Origin: a virus
DNA: 44,221 bases
Strand: one strand, 5' to 3'
IMG/VR virus record: IMGVR_UViG_3300015371_000078
Location: 1-44,221 of that record
Below are positions 31,676 to 37,413 of the stretch, piece after piece. Under the pieces are notes generated by a model that was not told the origin of the DNA, searched no databases, and saw nothing but the letters and a program-made list of their open reading frames with translations. Position 1 is the stretch's first letter. Every line of letters begins with the position of its first letter. A program made the position numbers and the translations under genes.

Positions 31676-31888
31676 ATGTTCGAAGTTCTCGTGGCTGAAC
31701 ACCACGCGCAGAATGACAAAATCATTGTCACGGTTCTCCACGTTCCGAACAATGAAATCGATGATTACCTCGCATGGGCGCACACGCAGGAAGAAAAGTG
31801 CGTCGCCGGTGGTATCCTGAAGTCCTACTCAATCGTTCCGTCAATCCTCACTCACTGCGATGACATGGGAAAGAGCGTGACCTGGTGA
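31676..31888 (+). CDS. Early protein, 70 aa
   Basis: The ATG at 31676 is preferred over 31661 because the intervening bases are a 13-bp sequence repeated in a non-coding place elsewhere. MFEVLVAEHHAQNDKIIVTV then VPNNEIDDYLAWAHTQEEKC: a small alpha/beta protein. Stop overlaps the GTG of the next gene. G/C-rich codons. No family recognised. Confidence 0.6.
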   Translation: MFEVLVAEHHAQNDKIIVTVLHVPNNEIDDYLAWAHTQEEKCVAGGILKSYSIVPSILTHCDDMGKSVTW

Positions 31889-32142
31889 ACATTCGATTCA
31901 ACGGCAAGACCGTCGAGGTTAAGCAAATCAACACCTACGCCGGCCGTTGCCGGTTGAATGACCTGATCGTCGGCCCGCAGGGGATTCTTTTGAAGGTAGT
32001 CACGGTGCAGCCGGACTGCCCGGTTTGGGAATCAAACCGAAAGACTTTCACTGCGATGCTTGTGCAGACCGAAGATGGTATTTCCATCCCGCTTCGACCG
32101 TCCGGAAAAATCTCAGTCCTCCGCCCGCGTAAGACCCGTTAG
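31885..32142 (+). CDS. Early protein, 85 aa, beta-rich and basic
   Basis: GTG start overlapping the previous stop by 4 nt. It alternates strands (IRFNGKTVEVKQINTY, DLIVGPQGILLKVVTVQPD) and ends RPRKTR, suggesting a small beta-barrel that might bind nucleic acid. G/C-rich codons like its neighbours. No family recognised. Confidence 0.6.
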   Translation: MNIRFNGKTVEVKQINTYAGRCRLNDLIVGPQGILLKVVTVQPDCPVWESNRKTFTAMLVQTEDGISIPLRPSGKISVLRPRKTR

Positions 32143-32156
32143 TTAGGATCGGAACA

Positions 32157-32798
32157 ATGACTCTTTCCATCGCTCGCGAACTGTACCTGTCGGACGACAG
32201 GGAGACCATTTCGACTCGTCTCGGCGCCGGTGTCTCCCGCGAAGTCTTTCGTTCGCACCGCGACGGCAACGCGTACAAGATTGTTAACCCGTACGAGTCG
32301 TCGGAAATCAATCTGCACGAGGCCGCTGTTTCGGCTTTCCTTCGCGGAATCTTCCACCTGCCGGGCGTCATCTGGCCGAACTTCGTTTGCCACGAGGTCG
32401 AGACAAACGTTTGGGTCAGCGAGGTCACTTGCTTTTCTCACAACCCAAGCTCCGTTCCAATGCAGCGTATGCGATTCTTCGCGGACATGCTCATGGCTCT
32501 CGGAGTTTCGGACGCCGACCCCGGACGAAACATCTTCGCGTGCAAGGGATTCATTGTTCCGATCGACCTCGGTTACCACGCTTTGATCAGTGAGAACCCG
32601 TGGACCGAGGACTACTGGACTCAGCGGTCGAAGTGGACCAGCAAATCATTCTCTTTGTCCACGCTGCGCGATGACGTTTATCGCGAGGCTCGCGAGCAAA
32701 GCGTTGCTCGGGCAAAGTGGGCGGCCGAGAATCCTGGTTGGATCGGTGGTCCGATGTGTAACTGTTCACTCTGTGTTCCCAAGTTGCATACCTACTGA
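32157..32798 (+). CDS. Protein-kinase-like fold protein, 213 aa
   Basis: The order of motifs suggests a small, divergent kinase fold: Gly-rich loop RLGAGVSREVFR (21-32), candidate ATP Lys41 in NAYKIVNP, Glu55 in NLHEAAVSAF, a catalytic-loop-like SDADPGRNIF (118-127), and a DFG-like VPIDLGYH (134-141). No HRD motif is present, and the spacing between the acidic residue and Asn is off, so it may be atypical or inactive. The C-terminus has CNCSLC. Last gene of the GC-rich early block, followed by a strong terminator. Confidence 0.45.
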   Translation: MTLSIARELYLSDDRETISTRLGAGVSREVFRSHRDGNAYKIVNPYESSEINLHEAAVSAFLRGIFHLPGVIWPNFVCHEVETNVWVSEVTCFSHNPSSVPMQRMRFFADMLMALGVSDADPGRNIFACKGFIVPIDLGYHALISENPWTEDYWTQRSKWTSKSFSLSTLRDDVYREAREQSVARAKWAAENPGWIGGPMCNCSLCVPKLHTY

Positions 32799-32814
32799 GT
32801 AGGCTACAGAAGAG

Positions 32815-32847
32815 GCCCTTCGGGATTCATTTCCCGGGGGGCTTTTT
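32815..32847 (+). terminator. Terminator after the kinase-like gene
   Basis: 11-bp stem (32815-32825 with 32832-32842, two G-U pairs) with a 6-nt loop, followed by TTTTT. A GGCTACAG copy lies just upstream at 32802-32809, in non-coding sequence. Confidence 0.88.
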
Positions 32848-32896
32848 CTATGCCCCTGAAAAGCTTTTAATTTTAGCGGCGTAGCCGCATGGAACC

Positions 32897-32909
32897 TGGG
32901 GCTAGTTGC
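32897..32909 (+). repeat. 13-bp repeat, copy 2
   Basis: TGGGGCTAGTTGC, identical to 31662-31674. It lies in non-coding sequence about 50 nt after a terminator. Confidence 0.6.
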
Positions 32910-33022
32910 CTACTCACGAGCATCGGCTGGCGCGATGTTTATTTCTCTTGATATGTGGGGTCATTTCTAGGGTCTACGGCTCGAGGATTCCATATGTTTT
33001 CCGCACTTCAAAATTTCATTTG

Positions 33023-33095
33023 CCTGAAACTAAAACGCAAGGGGGGGTTGGTGCGTGTTCCACGCCCCCCCTTGCTTTAGTTCATAGATTTCAGG
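33023..33095. ncRNA. Long stable stem-loop, possible non-coding RNA or terminator
   Basis: Outer arms CCTGAAA/TTTCAGG (33023-33029, 33089-33095) enclose a long stem in which 33028-33047 pairs with 33065-33082 with one 2-nt bulge, including a run of seven G-C pairs; the loop is 17 nt. There is no good T run on the plus side, while on the minus side GCGTTTTAG follows. It could be a structured RNA, a bidirectional terminator or a protein-binding site. Confidence 0.5.
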
Positions 33096-33119
33096 ATTCT
33101 TAGACAACTAGACAAATCT

Positions 33120-33187
33120 GTCCTATGCCTGAGCGTGAGTGGTCTCATGTGGTCCAGTGGCTAGGCAACTGCCACTAGACATAGGAC
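33120..33187. promoter_or_regulatory. Branched palindrome (cruciform-like element)
   Basis: An 8-bp perfect outer stem GTCCTATG/CATAGGAC (33120-33127, 33180-33187) encloses a 6-bp hairpin AGTGGC/GCCACT (33156-33161, 33171-33176) and a smaller TGAG/CTCA pairing. It overlaps the -35 box of the promoter of the next gene, so it may be an operator or attenuator. Confidence 0.5.
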
Positions 33188-33204
33188 CAGACCCCTGCTA
33201 CACT
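33176..33204 (+). promoter_or_regulatory. Candidate promoter for the winged-helix operon
   Basis: TAGACA, 17-nt spacer, TACACT with TGC immediately before the -10. Same architecture as the promoters at 34384 and 36039. It lies about 40 nt before the ATG at 33244. The -35 lies within the branched palindrome. Confidence 0.55.
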
Positions 33205-33243
33205 GGACACAAGGCCCCCCGACCTCGTAGAAATGGTTTCGAA

Positions 33244-33570
33244 ATGAGTGATGTGTTCGTAAGCAATGCCATATTTAATGAAGTTTTAGCTCAGCATTAC
33301 AGACCTCCCAGGTTGAAGTCAGAAGGTTGGTCACCTTCCGTAGGAATTGAAGGTGATTATGATGAGATTCTCTCTGTGTTAAAGGTCAACTCAGTTAAGA
33401 ATGTTCACTTTCATGGCAACACAGATAGTGGCACACTTAATGTTGGATTGTTCAGCCTCAATGATGATTACAAAGGGCTCGAGCCTGGCAGTAAGGCTAT
33501 GAGTAGACGCTACGATCAGACTACCGGTGAAGAATTGTTCAGACAACCTTTTGAAATGGCGGCTATGTAA
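33244..33570 (+). CDS. Hypothetical protein, 108 aa
   Basis: First gene after the candidate promoter. It has a FVSNAIFNEVLAQHYRPPRL start and a NVHFHGNTDSGTLNVGLFSL beta segment. The ribosome site is weak. The stop overlaps the winged-helix gene's ATG (TAATG), so the two are coupled and may form a regulator pair. No family recognised. Confidence 0.65.
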   Translation: MSDVFVSNAIFNEVLAQHYRPPRLKSEGWSPSVGIEGDYDEILSVLKVNSVKNVHFHGNTDSGTLNVGLFSLNDDYKGLEPGSKAMSRRYDQTTGEELFRQPFEMAAM

Positions 33571-34148
33571 TGGAGACAGGTAAAGCTCTAGTCCTGAGTG
33601 AAGTTGCTAAGCAGGGCAACAATCCATTCAAGGCTAAGGTAATTACTCAGGCTACAGGACTGGATCGCCGGCTAGTTAGTTACCATCTAACTAAGTTTAC
33701 TGAGCGAGGCTGGCTTGAGCATGTTGGACAGTATTACACAATCATTAGGCTCAGCCACATTGTAGATGAGTTGACGTCTAGTTATGAGAAAGAGTCAGGT
33801 AATAAAGCTCCGACTCGTAAGGGTCTAGTTAGCCAAGCAACGGCGAATGGGTTAAATGAACTCACTCGGGCAGTGGTCTATGCTAGGGTCCTCAACGTTG
33901 AGATGTCTCGTGATATGCAGGGTCACATGAATGAGCGTATTGATGAGACAATCACATTCTTCCGTAACCTGAAGAAGTATCTGAACAATTCCAGACCTAG
34001 CGACCGGACTGCTGCACGCTATTTCCTCGAGAATACTACGTTGTATGAGTCAATGGTTGAGACGCCCACAATTGATTTTACACCCTCACACACTAAAACT
34101 GATTGGCTTGACGATGTTGCTGCGAAGGTGGAAGGTGTTTTGGGATGA
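33570..34148 (+). CDS. Winged-helix transcriptional regulator
   Basis: 192 aa. Residues about 1-60 form a winged HTH: ALVLSEVAKQGNNPFKAKVI, then TGLDRRLVSYHLTKFTERGW (recognition helix) and LEHVGQYYTIIRL (wing). The rest is helical (RAVVYARVLNVEMSRDMQGH) and probably dimerises. A DNA-binding regulator, either repressor of the early promoter or activator of late genes. A GGCTACAGG copy lies in the turn of the HTH codons. The next gene overlaps by 4 nt. Confidence 0.75.
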   Translation: METGKALVLSEVAKQGNNPFKAKVITQATGLDRRLVSYHLTKFTERGWLEHVGQYYTIIRLSHIVDELTSSYEKESGNKAPTRKGLVSQATANGLNELTRAVVYARVLNVEMSRDMQGHMNERIDETITFFRNLKKYLNNSRPSDRTAARYFLENTTLYESMVETPTIDFTPSHTKTDWLDDVAAKVEGVLG

Positions 34149-34387
34149 TCGAATTTTCGTTTACGGGGCACCGTGCATGCTATCGAGAACTCATGGAAGA
34201 ATTGGCCGAAGGCACTGTAGCCCATGAGGTTGAGTGGCGAATTCATTTCGACGATGACCCATTTGGTGAGTCTGCGACTCACTCAACTAATTGTCTAGTC
34301 GCGGATGCTATGACTGACGCCGAGAGGGAAGCAAGAGCGTGGGGCCGCGAAGCAAAGTCGTCAAAAAAGAATGGTTCCAGCTCTTGA
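34145..34387 (+). CDS. Hypothetical protein, 80 aa
   Basis: ATGA overlap with the winged-helix gene. FTGHRACYRELMEELAEGTV then EWRIHFDDDPFGESATHS and a charged end. Its last codons contain the TTGACA box of the next promoter (34384-34389). No family recognised. Confidence 0.62.
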   Translation: MIEFSFTGHRACYRELMEELAEGTVAHEVEWRIHFDDDPFGESATHSTNCLVADAMTDAEREARAWGREAKSSKKNGSSS

Positions 34388-34412
34388 CAAATTCCCGTAT
34401 GTGTGCTATGAA
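34384..34412 (+). promoter_or_regulatory. Strong candidate promoter
   Basis: Perfect TTGACA, 17-nt spacer, TATGAA with TGC just before the -10. A second TTGACA at 34436-34441 has the same surroundings (TCTTGACAAA, then TGTGCT at the same spacing) but a spoiled -10 (TCCGGT), so this looks like a duplicated promoter of which one copy has decayed. Confidence 0.7.
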
Positions 34413-34463
34413 GGAAAATAGTTGGGGTCTAGGTCTTGACAAAAGTGAATTTCTGTGCTCCGG

Positions 34464-34493
34464 TTGTGGGAAACGGACATAGGCGCCTATACT
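34464..34493 (+). promoter_or_regulatory. Second candidate promoter before the 238-aa gene
   Basis: TTGTGG, 18-nt spacer, TATACT. The start point would be near 34500, just before a small hairpin (GGGCAG/CTGCCC, 34504-34519) that could protect the 5' end of the message. With the promoter at 34384 this gives tandem promoters. Confidence 0.5.
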
Positions 34494-34569
34494 AGTAGTT
34501 GAAGGGCAGACCTCTGCCCGGACCAGGCTTCAAATCAATCCAATTGTTTCATAATAGAAAGGTTCTATC

Positions 34570-35286
34570 ATGGTAGACACTCTCGATTTCCCGACCACTT
34601 CCAACCCGGTTGTTGGCATTCTTGGCGAAGAGATTCTTAAGGGAATCGCTGCGATCAACGAAGCTAACGTTTCTCTGCTTGCTAAGGCTGAGTCCGAGAC
34701 TGGTGTTCGTGAGATTGACAAGCAGTTGAAGACTTTCGTGAAGTCTGATGACAACGATCTTTCCGACAAGGACCCGGAGATTGTTAAGGCTGTTGCTGAC
34801 CTTCAGAAGAAGCAGGATGCTTTTAAGAAGGCTCAGGAGGCCGCCCGGAATCTTTACCGTACAAAGGTTCTTGGCGAGGAAGAGCAGGCCGAGACTTCCG
34901 AGGTTGACGCTGACCAGGTTAAGCAGCAGCGAAAGCTTGTTATGGAGTCCATCGGTGTTCTTAAGACTTTCGCTGAGCAGAACAGTCTGCCCGAGGTTGT
35001 TTCGTGGGCGAACACTGTTGAGGTTCCTCAGGTTGGTCGTCAGGGTAGTTCTTCTGTTGGTCAGAAGAAGCCTCGTGCATATGTTACGGTTAACGGCGTG
35101 ACGCACGAGTCTTTCGGTGAGGCTGCGAAGGCTCTTTCGACTCTGCTTTCGACCGAGGATGCAAAGGTTACTGTTACTCCGGGTGACCTTGTTTCTGCTT
35201 GGGACGAGGCCGGTAACGATTCCTTCGAGTACGAGGGTAAGCCGGTTTCCGTGGCGAAGAAGGAGACTAAGCGCGCTGCCGCTTAG
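34570..35286 (+). CDS. Abundant-type unknown protein, 238 aa
   Basis: Has AAAGG before the ATG, two promoters and a protective hairpin upstream, and a narrow codon choice (many GTT, GCT, CTT and AAG), all signs of high expression. The N-terminal part is helical and charged (DPEIVKAVADLQKKQDAFKK); the C-terminal ~60 residues form a compact domain (RAYVTVNGVTHESFGEAAKA ... VTPGDLVSAWDEAGND). It may be a DNA- or host-protein-binding factor made in quantity. No family recognised. Confidence 0.8.
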   Translation: MVDTLDFPTTSNPVVGILGEEILKGIAAINEANVSLLAKAESETGVREIDKQLKTFVKSDDNDLSDKDPEIVKAVADLQKKQDAFKKAQEAARNLYRTKVLGEEEQAETSEVDADQVKQQRKLVMESIGVLKTFAEQNSLPEVVSWANTVEVPQVGRQGSSSVGQKKPRAYVTVNGVTHESFGEAAKALSTLLSTEDAKVTVTPGDLVSAWDEAGNDSFEYEGKPVSVAKKETKRAAA

Positions 35287-35418
35287 TAACAAATTCGACG
35301 CTTACGGGCGTTCTGGCTGAGGACAAAAGCAATCATACAAATTGGGTGCTATCAATTTATTGCACACAAAACCTCAGCATCGTAATTCCAGCTAAGTAAT
35401 TCAGAGAGAGAGAATACT

Positions 35419-35592
35419 ATGGGTAGCAAGGCGCAGGCTAAGAGTTCTTCCGAGTACGCTAAGTTCATGAAGCAGAATGGCATCATGCGTCGGACGGGTA
35501 CGTGTCCGATTGCTCCCACTCATTACTTCCCCCTGGGCATCAATGGTTTGCTGAACCACCTGAACGTGTGCCCCGGCACTCGCCGTAAGTGA
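35419..35592 (+). CDS. Small zinc-finger-like protein, 57 aa
   Basis: Starts after a GA-repeat ribosome site (TCAGAGAGAGAG, also used at 31255). Basic N-terminus (MGSKAQAKSSSEYAKFMKQN), then TGTCPIAPTHYFPLGINGLL and NHLNVCPGTRRK: a C-x(5)-H ... H-x3-C arrangement suggesting one zinc finger. Its codons match the strongly expressed neighbours. Function unknown. Confidence 0.7.
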   Translation: MGSKAQAKSSSEYAKFMKQNGIMRRTGTCPIAPTHYFPLGINGLLNHLNVCPGTRRK

Positions 35593-35640
35593 TTTGTTTT
35601 TCTCGGAACATAATTTAAGACACACCTGGGAGGCTGCGTC

Positions 35641-35898
35641 ATGGCAAAAGATTCATCCCCTTTTCATCAAACGAATCTGCATGAGATAGAAGAACAGTAT
35701 TCCTACGTGGCTACTGTATTCGGTCTCCAACTTCCGACTGGAAAAATCCTAATCAACTTCGATCAGTCAACATCGTTCGCAACTCTAAAGCAAATTGCTA
35801 AGGTTCTCCGGGCTGAAGTAGTGAATGTGCGTGGGACCTGGACGTTCAATCCTGAGATTCAGACCGAAGAAGTTGGCGATGAAGATGTTTCAGCCTGA
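35641..35898 (+). CDS. Hypothetical protein, 85 aa
   Basis: GGGAGG 7 nt before the ATG. YSYVATVFGLQLPTGKILIN and TSFATLKQIAKVLRAEVVNV suggest an alpha/beta fold with an acidic tail. The next gene starts inside its 3' end. No family recognised. Confidence 0.68.
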   Translation: MAKDSSPFHQTNLHEIEEQYSYVATVFGLQLPTGKILINFDQSTSFATLKQIAKVLRAEVVNVRGTWTFNPEIQTEEVGDEDVSA

Positions 35899-36049
35899 TT
35901 ACTCTACTGGTGTTATCTGGATTTCGTTCGAATGCCCTGGTTGTGGGCAGAACATTGATATCCCAGGAGAGAAGAGAGAGTTACATACTACCGACGATGA
36001 CAAGGTATATCACAAAGATTGCTACTCCGATTCCCTACTAGACAACTAG
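35879..36049 (+). CDS. Zinc-ribbon protein, 56 aa
   Basis: ATG at 35879 (35885 possible), overlapping the previous gene by 20 nt. FECPGCGQNIDI gives one knuckle, and VYHKDCY gives a His/Cys second half. Function unknown. Its 3' end carries the TAGACA box of the next promoter. Confidence 0.6.
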   Translation: MKMFQPDYSTGVIWISFECPGCGQNIDIPGEKRELHTTDDDKVYHKDCYSDSLLDN

Positions 36050-36067
36050 AGCCCTGGATGCTATAAT
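36039..36067 (+). promoter_or_regulatory. Candidate promoter with perfect -10
   Basis: TAGACA, 17-nt spacer, TATAAT, with TGC just before the -10. The -10 box overlaps the ATG at 36066 of the next gene, so the transcript would begin inside that gene and mainly serve the ones after it. Confidence 0.6.
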
Positions 36068-36320
36068 GGTACAGAACAAGAGAGTTACGGAACCTGCTGA
36101 AGATCAAAAGAGAATTGTAGTAATCACAGTATGTCCATTCCATAACGGACCCAATCTGCCGATTGAGGTGGATCGGACTGCTTGGGTTTTATTGGAAGCC
36201 GGCCACGGTCATGTTCAGGATTTATTTCCTGACTTGAGTGTGGACGAGAGAGAGATGATTCAAACCGGTATTTGCCCTGAATGCTGGGACAGTCTTTTTA
36301 CAGAAACGGATGACAACTAA
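36066..36320 (+). CDS. Small Cys-containing protein, 84 aa
   Basis: VVITVCPFHNGPNLPIEVD has C-x2-H, and GICPECWDSLF has CxxC, together a possible zinc site. The ATG sits within a TATAAT box, so it must be translated from an upstream transcript, or it really starts later at an unusual codon. Stop overlaps the next ATG. Function unknown. Confidence 0.6.
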   Translation: MVQNKRVTEPAEDQKRIVVITVCPFHNGPNLPIEVDRTAWVLLEAGHGHVQDLFPDLSVDEREMIQTGICPECWDSLFTETDDN

Positions 36321-36823
36321 TGCGTGAGTATCTGAACCTTTTCCTTTGTGACCACACCCACGATGAGCCGACCTCTTGTGTTGGTAATCCTTCGCTGGTA
36401 ACTCTCGAGATTGTCGAGTCTTTCCTGGCTCGCGATGAGATTTACAATGTCAATCGTGACAACGAGAATCTCATTGTCGCGGACATGAAGGATGAAGAGG
36501 GAGTTAAGCATTTCACTTTCGAGCGGGTGCTTGAGGATGACGATGCTCTGACTACCGAAGAGCGTATTGATTGGGAGCCTGATCACGCTAACTACAAGCT
36601 TTCTGTAGCCCCTAATTGGGATAAGATTCCTCAGTACGTTAAGGATGATGAAGAGCAGATTGCTCAACTGAATGCTATCCAGGGTGAAATCGAGGATGGT
36701 CAGACGGTTAAGCGAATGCTTGACACTGTTCCCGTTGTGAATGTTAAGGTCACTGCACTCGGTGTGGTTTCCGGTTATGACCTTGAGTCAATGTCTACCT
36801 ACACTTACACTCCCGTTATCTAA
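36320..36823 (+). CDS. Hypothetical acidic protein, 167 aa
   Basis: MREYLNLFLCDHTHDEPTSC then acidic alpha/beta segments (DADMKDEEGVKHF-like around residue 55) and a beta-rich end (VVNVKVTALGVVSGYDLESM). It begins at the overlap with the previous stop. Codon use is like the 238-aa gene. No family recognised. Confidence 0.65.
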   Translation: MREYLNLFLCDHTHDEPTSCVGNPSLVTLEIVESFLARDEIYNVNRDNENLIVADMKDEEGVKHFTFERVLEDDDALTTEERIDWEPDHANYKLSVAPNWDKIPQYVKDDEEQIAQLNAIQGEIEDGQTVKRMLDTVPVVNVKVTALGVVSGYDLESMSTYTYTPVI

Positions 36824-36833
36824 GGAAACTAAC

Positions 36834-37247
36834 ATGGCTGAGTACGATGACCTGATGCGTATTATGAATCTTCTCGGTAACCTTCGCGAGACTGTTTCCA
36901 CTAAGTTCATGAAGGATAATCCTGACCTCTCTGCGGCTGTTCAGGATTATTCCATGTCAATGCTGGAGGATGTTACTAAGAACGACATGGTCGATCGTAA
37001 CCTTATGCTACAGAAGGCTACGCCGTCAGTGGTTCTTACCATGAACACCCGAAATGTTCTTGGTGCAAATGCTCCGGCTGACAAGTACGGTCCGTCTCCT
37101 GCTTGCATTCAGATGGCCATTGCAAAGTGGCTTTATGAGCACCCTGAGGTCGAGGCAGAAATGCAGGCCGATTTCGCAACGGGTGTTTACGACGAGTATT
37201 ACTTTACTGTCGAGGGTGGTAACGTCCCTTTTCCCAAGGGTCTGTAA
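36834..37247 (+). CDS. Hypothetical protein, 137 aa
   Basis: ATG at 36834 preceded by AAGGAAA. Helical: EYDDLMRIMNLLGNLRETVS, then PACIQMAIAKWLYEHPEVEA and a short beta end. No family recognised. Followed by a GC-rich hairpin. Confidence 0.65.
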   Translation: MAEYDDLMRIMNLLGNLRETVSTKFMKDNPDLSAAVQDYSMSMLEDVTKNDMVDRNLMLQKATPSVVLTMNTRNVLGANAPADKYGPSPACIQMAIAKWLYEHPEVEAEMQADFATGVYDEYYFTVEGGNVPFPKGL

Positions 37248-37258
37248 CTAACACAAGA

Positions 37259-37292
37259 CTTCCCGGGCGCCTTGGTTAATTCCCCCGGGAAG
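37259..37292 (+). terminator. Hairpin after the 137-aa gene (weak U tract)
   Basis: 9-bp stem CTTCCCGGG/CCCGGGAAG (37259-37267 with 37284-37292). There is no proper T run afterwards (AGTTAATG), so it may be a weak terminator or an RNA stabiliser. Confidence 0.5.
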
Positions 37293-37302
37293 AGTTAATG
37301 GG

Positions 37303-37370
37303 CGGGCGCTAGGTGCGCAAGATATAGGTAACGAAATCACAGGCTTTCCCCTATAATCTCCTAGCGCCCG
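37303..37370. promoter_or_regulatory. Inverted repeat flanking a TATAAT promoter
   Basis: Perfect 11-bp arms CGGGCGCTAGG (37303-37313) and CCTAGCGCCCG (37360-37370) enclose 46 bp with TATAAT at 37352-37357; the -35 is weak (TAACGA at 17 nt). It lies just upstream of the SNF2-type helicase gene and could be paired operators or a leader hairpin. Confidence 0.5.
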
Positions 37371-37413
37371 TCCTACTCGCGTTTATCCTCAGAAGGCAAG
37401 AGAGAGCGAAGCA

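Larger units (their letters stand above)
32848..33243. other. Non-coding segment with strong secondary structures
   Basis: About 395 bp with no convincing gene. It contains a 13-bp inverted repeat GCGGC-GTA-GCCGC (32876-32888), the second 13-bp repeat copy (32897-32909), a very stable stem-loop (33023-33095), a branched palindrome (33120-33187) and a candidate promoter (33176-33204). Confidence 0.7.

Noticed and set aside
32048-32579. Overlapping open frames on the minus strand in the GC-rich block
   Set aside because: Arise from G/C-rich third positions of the plus genes; no start signals.
33120-33187. Second tRNA
   Set aside because: The outer 8-bp stem resembles an acceptor, but there is no T-arm (TTCGA loop) and no proper anticodon arm.
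34549-35292. Minus-strand open frame of 247 codons
   Set aside because: Shadow of the codon-biased 238-aa gene; Leu/Ser/Asn-rich sequence is typical of antisense of Lys/Glu/Val-rich coding.
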